Source of the DNA: Candidatus Binatia bacterium
Lineage (GTDB): Bacteria; Desulfobacterota; Binatia; UBA12015
Direction of reading: 5' to 3'
NCBI GenBank assembly: GCA_029248525.1
Contig: JAQWJE010000035.1
Span: forward strand, 1-64,000
DNA length: 64,000 bases
Below, in pieces: positions 56,292 through 64,000 of the stretch. The notes under the pieces are model-generated. The model was not told the origin of the DNA. It did not search any database and saw nothing but the letters and a program-made list of their open reading frames with translations. Position 1 is the stretch's first letter, and each line of letters opens with the position of its first letter. Both the position numbers and the translations under genes were made by a program.

Positions 56292-57359
56292 ATGACGTCA
56301 AAAACTGCGAATCCCCTCCATACGCGTGTTTGTGATCTTCTGGAAATTGATATTCCGGTGGTGCAGACCGGGATGGGGTGGGTAGCGACACCGTCTCTCG
56401 TGGCCGGTGCTTGCAACGCGGGGGTTTTCGGATTCCTTGCAGCGGCAGGACTTCCTCTCGAGGAAGTGGAAGCTTCGATTCGGGAGACCAAAGAATTGAC
56501 CGATCGCCCGTTCGGGGTGAACTTCTTGATGGATGCTCCGGGCGCTGCGGAGATTGTCGAAATGATTCTCCGTTACGAGGTTCGAGCCGCAGGCTATAAT
56601 CGCGCGCCAAGTGCGGATTTGATCCAGCGACTCAAAAAAGAAGGTGTTCTCTGTATCCCGACCTGTGGTGCACCGAGGCATGTGCAAAAGGCCGAGAAGC
56701 TGGGCGCCGATATGGTGATTGTGCAGGGAGGCGAGGGTGGTGGCCACACTGGATCCATTCCCACCTCCCTGCAAATTTCAGCCTGCGCCGATGCTGTCGA
56801 GATTCCGGTTCTTGCGGCCGGTGGTTTCAAGGACGGGCGAGGTCTCGTAGCGGCGCTTGCCTATGGAGCTGCCGGGATTGCCATGGGTACTCGTTTTCTG
56901 CTGACTCAGGAAAGTCCGGTGCCGGCGCAGACGATGAATCGTTATATTGAGGCGGGGCTGGGAGATGTGATTGTGACATCCGAGATCGACGGTATGCCCC
57001 AGCGAGTGGTGGTGAACGAATTGGTGCGTGAACTCGAGGGCAGCAGCGGGCTGTCCCGGTTGATGTTCGCCTTTCGCAACGCAATGGAATTTCGTCGCGT
57101 TTCGGGTGCGTCGATTCTGGACCTGCTGAAGTCGGGCCTGGCCATGCGGAAAAACGAGGGTCTGACGCGGAGTCAGCTACTTCTTGCCGCGAATGCTCCG
57201 ATGCTCGCTCGACGCGCGATGACTGAAGGCGATCCTATAAGCGGCTATTTGCCGAGCGGCTCGGTTGCTGGATTGATCGAAGATGAACCCACATGCCAGG
57301 AACTGGTGGAGCGCATTCGTACGGAGGCAATGGATGCTCTCGACCGACTGCAGTGCTGA
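56292..57359 (+). CDS. Nitronate monooxygenase-fold flavoprotein, IpdC-like
   Basis: 355-residue TIM-barrel flavoenzyme of the nitronate monooxygenase/NPD family. It aligns in memory with mycobacterial IpdC through VVQTGMGWVA, PFGVNFLMDA, MVIVQGGEGGGHTG, AAGGFKDGRG, AAGIAMGTRFL and DGMPQRV, and through the C-terminal GYLPSGSVAGLIEDEPTCQELVE. IpdC uses FMN to dehydrogenate the 5-hydroxy intermediate of HIP-CoA during steroid C/D-ring breakdown. A FadD3-like ligase is encoded at the other end of the window, but other ipd genes (ipdA, ipdB, echA20) are not seen here. Generic nitronate oxidation is the alternative. Confidence 0.85.
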   Translation: MTSKTANPLHTRVCDLLEIDIPVVQTGMGWVATPSLVAGACNAGVFGFLAAAGLPLEEVEASIRETKELTDRPFGVNFLMDAPGAAEIVEMILRYEVRAAGYNRAPSADLIQRLKKEGVLCIPTCGAPRHVQKAEKLGADMVIVQGGEGGGHTGSIPTSLQISACADAVEIPVLAAGGFKDGRGLVAALAYGAAGIAMGTRFLLTQESPVPAQTMNRYIEAGLGDVIVTSEIDGMPQRVVVNELVRELEGSSGLSRLMFAFRNAMEFRRVSGASILDLLKSGLAMRKNEGLTRSQLLLAANAPMLARRAMTEGDPISGYLPSGSVAGLIEDEPTCQELVERIRTEAMDALDRLQC

Positions 57360-57365
57360 GCGAGC

Positions 57366-58247
57366 TCAGGAGACGAGCGACCAATCATCTCCGGTGCGGA
57401 TGACCCTGTTCTCGCGCAACAACTTGCCCAGATGGGACCGAACGGAGGTTCCAGCCGCCGGCCATAGAAACTCGGGCACATCCGCATAGATAATTCGGAC
57501 CATATCCGGGACAGCCGAAACGCCCTGGCCGAGAACCTCGAGGATTTGCTCCTCGCGTAAATTCCGATGGGCGATGTACTGGCGAATCTTTTCGCCGGCA
57601 TTCCGAATGACCGGGCCGTGGGCGGGGTAGAGAACTTCGGGCTCCAACTCGAGGAGCCTCTGCAGAGACTCCATATAGTCGAAAAGGTCCCCACCATGTT
57701 CCGGAATCACGGTCGTGCCTGCACCGAGGACGACATCGCCGGTGAAGATCGCCCGCTCTTCCTCCAGCCAGTAGCAGAGATGGTCACATGCATGTCCGGG
57801 CGTGAAAATTGCCCGCAGAGTTGCACCTTCGGTTTCGATAACTGCCTCGCCATCGATCGCCACAACAGGTCCGTCAATCGGCCCATCCATACCTTTCCAG
57901 GGGCGCTTGGATGTGACCAGATCGCCAAAATGTTCGCGGACGTTCGCGATACCGCCGATATGGTCCGGATGAGCATGGGTGGCGACAATTCCTTGCAGCT
58001 CCCGGCTGTCGCGATGCTCGTCGAGTGCCTGAATCAGGAGAGGCATATAGGCGGGCGTGCCATCTCCGGTGTCGAGAAGAAGCGGGCGTGCGGAGGTTCC
58101 GACCAGGTAGGTATTGGTACCCGGCCCGGTAAAGGGTCCCGGGTTTTGCCCCAGAACTGTCACCACGCGGTCGCTCCAGACGTCAATATCGGACATCGTA
58201 AGCCCGATCATATTGCCTTGAACCACGCGGCCTGGGGAGTCGCTCAT
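57366..58247 (-). CDS. MBL-fold metallohydrolase (LACTB2/glyoxalase II-like)
   Basis: 293-residue metallo-beta-lactamase fold with ATHAHPDHIGG (HxHxDH, the two-metal motif), TPGHACDHL, FTGDVV and PAHGPVI, then a helical C-terminal domain with a winged-helix-like end as in LACTB2. It probably hydrolyses a thioester or an RNA/ester bond. Start at ATG 58245-58247, 19 residues inside a longer reading. Its end is 6 bases from the IpdC-like gene's end, and it lies 10 bases downstream of the FAD oxidoreductase gene, so the two leftward genes form an operon. Confidence 0.84.
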   Translation of the reverse strand: MSDSPGRVVQGNMIGLTMSDIDVWSDRVVTVLGQNPGPFTGPGTNTYLVGTSARPLLLDTGDGTPAYMPLLIQALDEHRDSRELQGIVATHAHPDHIGGIANVREHFGDLVTSKRPWKGMDGPIDGPVVAIDGEAVIETEGATLRAIFTPGHACDHLCYWLEEERAIFTGDVVLGAGTTVIPEHGGDLFDYMESLQRLLELEPEVLYPAHGPVIRNAGEKIRQYIAHRNLREEQILEVLGQGVSAVPDMVRIIYADVPEFLWPAAGTSVRSHLGKLLRENRVIRTGDDWSLVS

Positions 58248-58257
58248 CGGTGCGCGA

Positions 58258-59508
58258 TCAGTCTTTCGGCGTGTGCGCGTCGACCCATGCGCGGTATCCG
58301 CCATAGCCGATGGCTTCGTGGCGTTGAGCTGCCTTTTGTGAAATCTTTTCGGTGTTCGAAGAGTCTACCGCAGCAACCTTTTCGGCAAGGTAGCTCGCCA
58401 CCGAAGCGCTGTGTTTTCGAGAGGCTACAAGGTTGCCTTTCCCGGTAACGACATTGCCGCAACCAAAAACATTCTCGAAGGTAACAACCTTGCCCTTGTC
58501 CGCGTCTTCAAGGCGGAGAAGTTCTCCATCCATCGGCAGACCTTCGATGGGTTCGGGGATCGAACCGATCGAAGAAATCACCAAGGATGCGTCTGCATTG
58601 CGAACGTCGCCGGGGACGATGGCGGCTTTACCATTTTCATCCAGACGCGTGCGCGCAAATCGGAGGCCGGCCAGCTTGTCACCCTCGGTCAACAAGCCGA
58701 TCGGCGACCAGAGTGGCTCGACTTTGAAGAGCAGCTTGCTGCGAGCCTTCTCCAGCATTCTCACTCGAACGGATTCAATTTTGGCGATCTTCTCTGCCGT
58801 AGCGTTGGGCGGAGGATCGGCAAGGGGCATATCTTCGATCCGGCGGCGATAATAAATCGTACAACCTTCCAAGCCGAGATCTTCCCAGGTCAGATCATGT
58901 TTCGTGAGGGTGGCCGGGATGCCCTTCGTTTCCAGTTCGACGACATCTTCTTCAATCCCGCGCTCGCGCAAGGCCTTGAGCGTGGTCTCGATCTGCAGGA
59001 CCTTGGCGACGTCAATGGAAGCCAGCCCACCCCCGACGACGATCGCCCCATCCTGGACCTCGTAGGTTGGACCGTCATAGCCGGCTTCGCGGTAATGGTT
59101 GAACCAGTAAATAAATGGGTTTTGGTAGACCAGACCACGGTTGATGTAGGTATCGGCTCCCGAAACAGGCAGAGCGCGATCTCGCCACGCACCATTCGCC
59201 AGCAGGATGAGATCAAATCCCCAATCTTCGAGAAGCTCATGGAAGGTGATATCGCGACCGATCCCGGTGGAAGGGAGAAAGGAGATTCCGGGTTGATCGA
59301 GTTTCTCGTCGATTGTCCGGTATTCCTTATTGCGCAGAGCGTGGTGCCACATGGGCAATCCATCTTCGACTTTTCCGTAAGGACGATCGTTTTGCTCGAA
59401 TACGACGCAGAATGCGCCGGCTTCGCGGAGTCGAGAGGCCGCTTCGGCGCCGGCTGTGGCACCTCCGATAATGGCAATATTTGCAGAGAATTGAAGATTT
59501 TCAGACAT
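58258..59508 (-). CDS. FAD-dependent pyridine-nucleotide oxidoreductase (FprA/GltD-like)
   Basis: 416 residues with an N-terminal FAD-binding fold (IAIIGGATAGAEAASRLREAG, a GGATAG variant of the usual loop), an NAD(P)-binding fold (IVVGGGLASIDVAK) and the ATG-like GCGNVVTGKGNL near the C-terminus. The layout follows ferredoxin-NADP reductase/adrenodoxin reductase and the glutamate synthase small subunit. It may supply electrons to a ferredoxin or oxygenase partner, none of which is adjacent. TAGGAACC lies at the ATG (59506-59508). A TetR gene is upstream in the same direction and an inverted repeat lies between them. Confidence 0.83.
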   Translation of the reverse strand: MSENLQFSANIAIIGGATAGAEAASRLREAGAFCVVFEQNDRPYGKVEDGLPMWHHALRNKEYRTIDEKLDQPGISFLPSTGIGRDITFHELLEDWGFDLILLANGAWRDRALPVSGADTYINRGLVYQNPFIYWFNHYREAGYDGPTYEVQDGAIVVGGGLASIDVAKVLQIETTLKALRERGIEEDVVELETKGIPATLTKHDLTWEDLGLEGCTIYYRRRIEDMPLADPPPNATAEKIAKIESVRVRMLEKARSKLLFKVEPLWSPIGLLTEGDKLAGLRFARTRLDENGKAAIVPGDVRNADASLVISSIGSIPEPIEGLPMDGELLRLEDADKGKVVTFENVFGCGNVVTGKGNLVASRKHSASVASYLAEKVAAVDSSNTEKISQKAAQRHEAIGYGGYRAWVDAHTPKD

Positions 59509-59573
59509 GGTTCCTACCACCCGATGGTGCCGTCGTGATGAACATTTGATGCTCTCCATCGGGTAGCCTGATG

Positions 59574-59600
59574 GGAATTGGCGCGCAAGATGGCAATTCC
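59574..59600. promoter_or_regulatory. Inverted repeat between TetR gene and FAD oxidoreductase gene
   Basis: GGAATTG (59574-59580) and CAATTCC (59594-59600) are exact reverse complements, 13 bases apart, in the gap upstream of the oxidoreductase start. A second pair, CCCGATGG (59520-59527) and CCATCGGG (59556-59563), lies between this repeat and the start codon. Both suit operator sites for the adjacent TetR protein; neither has a T-run to suggest termination. Confidence 0.45.
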
Positions 59601-59621
59601 GTCAGCTGAATCAGAGGTTTT

Positions 59622-60212
59622 TCAGGGGCGCAGGCCAGCCACAAAGATTTCGCGGAATTGATCGATTGCGCTGCGGCGGCCCCGACGGGGGGCGGCCGGG
59701 CCGATCAGGAAACCGAAAACGCCGGCGATGAACAGAGCCCCGATCACGTTGGGAGGCAGGTCTTGCCGAATGCTGCCCTGCTTCTGGAAGGTTTCGATCC
59801 ATCGTGAGATCGGCTCGATTTGCGGGCTTTCTTTCCAGTCATGGGTGGCGGGGCTTCGAAAGGCGAGCCCGACGAGGTCCCGCACGGTTTCGGGCTCTTC
59901 GCGTGTCTCGAGAAGGGCTTGCGTGACCCGCAAAAGAAGCTCGTCGATGGATTTGGGTGCCTCGATCGCTTCGAGGCGCTTCTTCAGGCCTTCCTCCACG
60001 TTGTCGCGGAACGCCTGAAGGACTTCTTCTTTACCCTGGTAGTGGAGATAAAAGGTGCCTCGGGCGACTCCCGCGACTTTGACGATCTCGTCAACCTGCA
60101 CCTGATCGAAACCTTTTTTCTGGAATAATCCCAGAGAGGCATCGTAGAGGCGCTGGCGAGTTTCGATCTTCTGCCGCTCTCGTGCACTCAGGTGCGGATT
60201 TCTCGGGGCCAT
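59622..60212 (-). CDS. TetR/AcrR family transcriptional regulator
   Basis: 196-residue regulator with an N-terminal helix-turn-helix (QVQVDEIVKVAGVARGTFYLHYQGKEEVLQAF, about residues 39-70) and a helical ligand-binding domain of unknown ligand. It probably represses the neighbouring oxidoreductase/hydrolase genes when no ligand is present. A perfect palindrome spans its own start codon (60201-60221), consistent with self-repression or translational control. Confidence 0.87.
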   Translation of the reverse strand: MAPRNPHLSARERQKIETRQRLYDASLGLFQKKGFDQVQVDEIVKVAGVARGTFYLHYQGKEEVLQAFRDNVEEGLKKRLEAIEAPKSIDELLLRVTQALLETREEPETVRDLVGLAFRSPATHDWKESPQIEPISRWIETFQKQGSIRQDLPPNVIGALFIAGVFGFLIGPAAPRRGRRSAIDQFREIFVAGLRP

Positions 60213-60221
60213 TCCCCGAGA
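60201..60221. promoter_or_regulatory. Palindrome across the TetR gene start codon
   Basis: TCTCGGGG (60201-60208) and CCCCGAGA (60214-60221) are exact complements around a 5-base loop that contains the start ATG. In the RNA the ribosome-binding GGGG would sit in one arm, so the hairpin could hide the start site; as DNA it could be the regulator's own operator. Confidence 0.6.
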
Positions 60222-60285
60222 CTGTCAGACCGAAGGCCCACCTTCAATCAGGGCGGTGGCGGTGGGAGAAAAGAACCTCGCGGCT

Positions 60286-60585
60286 TCAGGATGCGGGGCG
60301 GAGCTTCCCGGGTACGGGTGTTTTTTCGGCGACCTCCGGCCGAATCTCCTGCAACCGGCGGATCTCGTCGGGTGGCAGAAGAAGCGCCTCCCCGAGGTCA
60401 GCGGCCACGATTTGTGGTGCTTCTCCGTCGCAGGACACGCGGTGCTTTGCGAGCGCCCGGATCAGGTGGAGGGGAATGGTGCTGCGTCCCTCTGCGAAGC
60501 CTGCTCGGTAGGCCAAACGCCAGACCAGAGCGAGCCCGACGAGGAAGGCTGAAAAACTGAGGAAAATTGTCAACATCGTAACCAT
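60286..60585 (-). CDS. Small single-pass membrane protein (99 aa)
   Basis: 99 residues: an N-terminal membrane helix (about residues 4-26, FLSFSAFLVGLALVWRLAYRAGF) followed by a soluble tail with GEALLLPPDEIRRLQEIRPEV. No known domain. It starts at 60585 or at the second ATG (60576); neither has a clear ribosome binding site. Lying upstream and divergent from the ECF sigma gene, it may be part of the same envelope theme, but this is inference from place alone. Confidence 0.5.
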   Translation of the reverse strand: MVTMLTIFLSFSAFLVGLALVWRLAYRAGFAEGRSTIPLHLIRALAKHRVSCDGEAPQIVAADLGEALLLPPDEIRRLQEIRPEVAEKTPVPGKLRPAS

Positions 60586-60808
60586 GGACGGAGGGGATCG
60601 GAGAATCTTTCATCCAACCGTCCCGTCGCACCCGTTCCACATGGTAGACTGCCGCCACGCCCGTTTCCATGCTGAAGGGAGGCCTCACGGCGGTTTTCTC
60701 GAGGAATTAACAATTCGCAGCCGTTTTAGGCCAGAAGCTGGCTCGGGTAGCGTGTGCTCGGGAATGGCGCGCGAAATCCGAAAGATAACCTCGTCTGAGG
60801 CGAGGGTC

Positions 60809-61405
60809 ATGACGGTCGCGGATGTGGATCTGCTCTCGAGGTGTCTGGATGGGGATTCGGAGGCTCGGGAAGAATTCGTGATGTCGACGGATGGGCTGAT
60901 TCGGTGGACTCTGGTTGGGACTTTCCGTCGTTACGGCCGTCGATTGGAGGAGGAAGATCTGGAGGATCTGCGGCAGGAGGTCCTGCTGGCTTTATTCCGC
61001 GAGAATTCGCGGAAGCTGCGTCAATATGAGGGACGCAATGGTGCCAGCCTGGCTACCTGGTTGCGGGTGGTGGTCACCCGCCTGGCAATCGACCGAATCC
61101 GCAGTCTTGCAGCTGGAGAGAATGTGGAAAGTCTCGAGACGAGATCGCCGGCTGGAATTCCGGATGTCGCTGTCGAAGACAGCGGACCCGAGAGCGCTGC
61201 TGTTGCCTCCGAGCAGCGCCAGCATGTTTTGGGATTGATCGCAGAACTCTCACCGGGGGACCAACTATTTGTCCGCTTGTTCTACTATCAGGATGCGACG
61301 ATGGAAGAAGTGTCCAAGGTGATGGGGATCAGTCGGAATGCCGCTTATGTTCGCAAGATGCGGCTGCATCGCCGTCTACGGAGTCTTTTGGAGCACGCTT
61401 CATGA
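60809..61405 (+). CDS. ECF-type sigma-70 factor
   Basis: 198-residue sigma factor of two domains. Region 2 covers about residues 25-95, including EEEDLEDLRQEVLLALFRENSRKLRQYEGRNGASLATWLRVVVTRLAIDRIR, the core -10 recognition and core-binding part; region 4 (about 135-190) has LSPGDQLFVRLFYYQDATMEEVSKVMGISRNAAYVRKMRLHRRL, with a helix-turn-helix. No extra domain. The start at ATG 60809 follows GAGG/GAGGG in good register; an in-frame ATG at 60764 is a less likely alternative. Its stop overlaps the start of the fusion gene by four bases (ATGA), the arrangement of a sigma with its anti-sigma. Confidence 0.9.
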   Translation: MTVADVDLLSRCLDGDSEAREEFVMSTDGLIRWTLVGTFRRYGRRLEEEDLEDLRQEVLLALFRENSRKLRQYEGRNGASLATWLRVVVTRLAIDRIRSLAAGENVESLETRSPAGIPDVAVEDSGPESAAVASEQRQHVLGLIAELSPGDQLFVRLFYYQDATMEEVSKVMGISRNAAYVRKMRLHRRLRSLLEHAS

Positions 61406-63789
61406 AAGAACACGCTGGCAAGGAAGATCAGGTAATTCGTGGGATGATTCAGGATGCTCTGGGGCATGGCACGCCGGATGATCTGAACCATCCGTCGGAC
61501 ACCACGTTAGCGGCATTTGCGGACGGCGTTCTGGTCGAACCTGATCGATCCCGTGTGGAGAAACATCTCGCGGCGTGCGCATCCTGCTCGGAAGTCCTTC
61601 TGATGGCCTCGCGTGCGGCTTCGGAGCCTGCCTCTCCCCGGAAGGGTCGACACCTATGGCGGATGGCCGCGTCCTTTCTGCTGGTTGCGGGCAGCGTGGC
61701 TGCGGCGCTCTCGCTTGGACGCATCACCGGTGCGCAGATCGAGTTATTGGCAATGGGCCGGCTGGATCAGATGATGGGCGGAGGTGTTTCGGCAGCGGAT
61801 GTGCAATTGACCTTCGAGGACGGACCGACGCTCAGGATTTCGGAACTAAGCCTCGCGCTTCATAAAGGAACAGCCCCGACGGTCACCGCCCGTGAGGCGA
61901 CTCTGAGGCCCATCCTCTCAAGTTTGTTGGCGGGTGAGTTTCGGGCGTCGATCGCGTTGGACGAGGCCACGATTACGATCGTCGAGACGGCGCCGGGTCG
62001 CTATTCGGTGGATCCCCTCTTGCCGGGTGCGAGGCCGCCCAAGGCAATTCGCGATGCAGCATGGCAGCACGGAGTTGCCGCGGTCTATCTCAAGGGTGCA
62101 ACCATCCGGTATCTGGGCGCTGGAAAGACCGGGAACTTCGTGCTGAGTGGCGTCGGTGCGCAGATCGATTCGATCAAGGGGCCGGGACCGGTTCAGGTCA
62201 GCATCTCGGGGTCTTCCTCTCTGACAAAGGCGCCCTTTCGGCTTCAAGGAGAGGTTTCCTTTGGGGACGGGGGAGTACCGTCCTATGTTTTCCCACGTGC
62301 AGCCTTTGGCGGCGTTCCACTTCGTCTGTTGGGGCCTGCGGCCGATGTGATCCGAGGACGTTTGCATTTCGAGGGGCAAATTTCCGCAACTGGCCGGGAT
62401 TTTGATTCGCTCATGAATAGCCTCGGTGGTGCCGGCCGAGCGGAAGTGGGCCCGGGGGCACTGCCGGGGTTTTCGCTGGTGAAGAATCTGATGGCATCGC
62501 TGGCACCTGAACCGAGAAAAGAACTTCGAAATTCCGAGGTTCGTGCGGCAAAAAACTATAATACCCGTTTCCGAACACTGACAGCCGATCTGCGCCTGAA
62601 AGACGGGATGCTGGATGGCCGGAACATTCGAATTCAGGCGGAAGGATTTGAACTGTCGGGTGAAGGCCAAGTCGGACCCAATCGAGAGCTGCGGGTAGCG
62701 GGCGAGGTCCTTCTCGACCCAGCGGACAGTAAATATTTTTCGACCATCGTTCCCGGCACCAAGCCCTGGTTGCGGGCATCAGGCGAGATGGAGGTTCCTT
62801 TTCTTGCTACGGGGACTCTCCCGGGAATCGAAATCAAGGTGAATCGAAAGACCTCGACCGCTGTTCGGGTTCCGGGACAAGCTCCCCCTGCCTTTCTCCC
62901 GTCCGGAGACGGCCTCGGGCAAGCCGTTCGTGCGGCATCTCGAGGTTTCGCAAATGAGCAAGACGTACCTCCGCCCCTGAAGGCGTTGTCGAGCTATCTA
63001 TCGGCCGGGGGGAGTGTGGAACCGGAAGCGGTTCAAAAAGGGCTTGGTAATTTGCGCAGGACCGAGGTTCTTCTCACCGGTTATTATGAACCGATCCTCG
63101 AAGGACGCCGAAATCGATCGAAGCGGTTTCGCTACCCTGTGTATGGCCCACCTGCCGATCCCGTAAAACGAGCGAAAAGTCGTCGCGAGATTGAGGAGGG
63201 CGCGTTGGGCGGTCAGGGTCTCGAGCTCTTCTGGACCGATAATCAGGTCGAACTCTTCTTTTTGCAGATTCAGGGCTCTGGCCGCCTGCGGCTTGCCGAT
63301 GGCACAAGAATTCGCCTCGGCTACGCGGCCCATAACGAGCACGACTACCAATCCATCGGAAGGGTGCTGGTCGAGCGTGGTGATTTGACGCTCGCTGCGG
63401 CGACGGCACCCGGGATCCGAAAATGGCTTGCCGAAAATCCGGAAAAAGTCGCGGCGACCCTATTGCTGAATCCGCGCTATATCTACTTCCGGGAGCTCGG
63501 TCTCGACCCCTCGATCGGTCCCCTCGGGAGTTTGGGAGTGCCTCTGGTCCCATGGCATTCGGTTGCAGTGGATCCGACCGTTCATCCTCCGGGTAGCGTC
63601 GGCCGGCTCCGAGGCCTGCTGCCGGATGGCCGATCTCTGGATACCATCGTGATTGCCATGGATGCAGGTGCTGCGATCAAGGGGCCGACGCGAATGGATT
63701 TGTTTCTGGGCGCAGGGCCCGAAATCGGAGAGCTTGCAGGCCGGATGCGATCGTCTGCCCGAGTGGAATGGTTAGGTCGTCCGAGGTGA
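61402..63789 (+). CDS. Anti-sigma zinc finger / TM / AsmA-like / MltA lytic transglycosylase fusion
   Basis: 795 residues. Residues 25-68 carry an anti-sigma zinc-finger motif, HLAACASC, with H55-x3-C59-x2-C62 and a further His30, after TLAAFADGVL. One membrane helix follows (about 87-107). Residues about 115-490 look like an AsmA-type periplasmic region (VTAREATLRPILSSLLAGEFRAS, LRLKDGMLDGRNIRIQAEGF). The C-terminal part (about 530-795) is MltA plus 3D: LTGYYEPILEGR, FFLQIQGSGRLRLADGTRI, GYAAHNEHDYQSIG, LGVPLVPWHSVAVDPTVHPPGSV, AMDAGAAIKGPTRMDLFLGAG. D754 and D766 match the conserved pair of MltA, where the second is catalytic. Topology is consistent: finger in the cytoplasm, enzyme in the periplasm. 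The MltA family is normally a lipoprotein with no such N-terminus. Confidence 0.88.
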   Translation: MKEHAGKEDQVIRGMIQDALGHGTPDDLNHPSDTTLAAFADGVLVEPDRSRVEKHLAACASCSEVLLMASRAASEPASPRKGRHLWRMAASFLLVAGSVAAALSLGRITGAQIELLAMGRLDQMMGGGVSAADVQLTFEDGPTLRISELSLALHKGTAPTVTAREATLRPILSSLLAGEFRASIALDEATITIVETAPGRYSVDPLLPGARPPKAIRDAAWQHGVAAVYLKGATIRYLGAGKTGNFVLSGVGAQIDSIKGPGPVQVSISGSSSLTKAPFRLQGEVSFGDGGVPSYVFPRAAFGGVPLRLLGPAADVIRGRLHFEGQISATGRDFDSLMNSLGGAGRAEVGPGALPGFSLVKNLMASLAPEPRKELRNSEVRAAKNYNTRFRTLTADLRLKDGMLDGRNIRIQAEGFELSGEGQVGPNRELRVAGEVLLDPADSKYFSTIVPGTKPWLRASGEMEVPFLATGTLPGIEIKVNRKTSTAVRVPGQAPPAFLPSGDGLGQAVRAASRGFANEQDVPPPLKALSSYLSAGGSVEPEAVQKGLGNLRRTEVLLTGYYEPILEGRRNRSKRFRYPVYGPPADPVKRAKSRREIEEGALGGQGLELFWTDNQVELFFLQIQGSGRLRLADGTRIRLGYAAHNEHDYQSIGRVLVERGDLTLAAATAPGIRKWLAENPEKVAATLLLNPRYIYFRELGLDPSIGPLGSLGVPLVPWHSVAVDPTVHPPGSVGRLRGLLPDGRSLDTIVIAMDAGAAIKGPTRMDLFLGAGPEIGELAGRMRSSARVEWLGRPR

Positions 63790-63797
63790 GTCCTAGT

Positions 63798-63814
63798 AAA
63801 CCTCGAAGAGGTTT
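63798..63814. terminator. Short hairpin after the MltA-fusion gene
   Basis: AAACCTC (63798-63804) and GAGGTTT (63808-63814) pair around a GAA loop, between the fusion gene's stop and the start of the next gene. Seven base pairs and no long T-run; it could be a weak terminator or a leader hairpin. Confidence 0.35.
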
Positions 63815-63829
63815 GTCATCAAATTGTAC

Positions 63830-64000
63830 ATGAAATGTATTCCGATGGTGCATCGATGGTCGGGCCTTGTCCTGACATGCGGCTTTTCCCTACTTCTGAT
63901 GGTTGGTTGCACAGCAGGGGTTCAGGACCAGCTGGTGGACCGTGCGATCGCAAGCCGCATGGCAGGCCAGACCGATCCACTTTCCGGCCCGGGCCTTCAG
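63830..64000 (+). CDS. Lipoprotein, C-terminus beyond window
   Basis: The first 57 residues of an exported lipoprotein: basic start (MKCIPMVHRW), hydrophobic core (LVLTCGFSLLLM) and a lipobox VGC. The remainder, QDQLVDRAIASRMAG and so on, does not identify a family. It starts 40 bases after the MltA-fusion stop, in the same direction, so it may be in the same transcript. Confidence 0.55.
   Translation, partial: MKCIPMVHRWSGLVLTCGFSLLLMVGCTAGVQDQLVDRAIASRMAGQTDPLSGPGLQ

Noticed and set aside
60256-60552. 98-residue rightward open frame
   Set aside because: Overlaps the 99-residue reverse-strand protein, which has a credible membrane helix; the forward reading has no such feature.
60703-60727. 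Possible ECF autoregulatory promoter (GGAATT ... CGTTTT) before the sigma gene
   Set aside because: The spacing of about 13 bases is shorter than the 16-17 expected, and GAATT-AAC-AATTC is simply a small palindrome. Not strong enough to list.

Overview
The window looks like a chromosomal segment (roughly 60% GC by eye, about 50 genes, little non-coding DNA) of an uncultured Gram-negative bacterium. The evidence for Gram-negative is a TonB-dependent receptor, an outer-membrane barrel protein, lipoproteins, an MltA-type lytic transglycosylase and a sigma-54 activator. The wealth of acyl-CoA dehydrogenases, CaiB/BaiF CoA-transferases, a probable F420-dependent (LLM) oxidoreductase and mycobacterial-style steroid genes would suit an uncultured deltaproteobacterial, Myxococcota- or Binatota-like lineage. 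The sequence alone does not fix the phylum. I see no rRNA, tRNA, CRISPR array, insertion sequence or prophage, and no gene-free stretch longer than about 300 bases.

Layout. 1-8.1 kb: 5' part of aroD, a tiny zinc-ribbon gene, a leftward group (lipoprotein, SnoaL-like protein, two acyl-CoA ligases of which one is FadD3-like, DUF309 protein) and a rightward DEAD-box helicase. 8.1-15.3 kb: O-methyltransferase, TauE-type permease, a double-length and a single CaiB/BaiF CoA-transferase, a Gfo/Idh/MocA oxidoreductase and a hotdog thioesterase. 15.3-26.6 kb: a membrane-embedded PDZ/GAF/sigma-54 activator divergent from a lacZ-type beta-galactosidase, then two tandem GT39-like membrane glycosyltransferases, an M19 dipeptidase and a CDP-alcohol phosphatidyltransferase. 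26.6-31.7 kb: a TonB receptor divergent from a second double CoA-transferase.

31.8-36.8 kb holds the clearest metabolic system: five tightly packed genes matching, member by member, the mycobacterial igr operon (fadE29, chsH2, fadE28, chsH1, ltp2), which removes the last three-carbon side-chain remnant of cholesterol-type steroids. A 23-bp palindrome lies just upstream. It is followed by an outer-membrane barrel, a 3-alpha-hydroxysteroid-dehydrogenase-like SDR and a Baeyer-Villiger-type monooxygenase, then serC, a secreted PKD-like protein, another SDR and a Tat-exported carotenoid-oxygenase homologue. 45-51 kb has a crotonase, VOC protein, S4 protein, EF-Tu-domain-2-like protein, a second two-subunit acyl-CoA dehydrogenase pair, an LLM oxidoreductase and a small Cys4 protein. 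51-60 kb has a glycosyltransferase, a giant ThuA/sugar-dehydrogenase/PKD/cytochrome c protein, an IpdC-like flavoprotein, an MBL hydrolase, an FAD oxidoreductase and a TetR regulator.

The FadD3-like ligase, IpdC-like enzyme, igr-like operon and 3-alpha-HSD-like SDR together suggest growth on steroids or related polycyclic isoprenoids, with the TonB receptor and barrel as possible uptake routes. The most novel item is at 60.8-63.8 kb: an ECF sigma factor translationally coupled to one polypeptide that appears to combine an anti-sigma zinc finger, a transmembrane helix, an AsmA-like periplasmic region and a C-terminal MltA/3D lytic transglycosylase domain.
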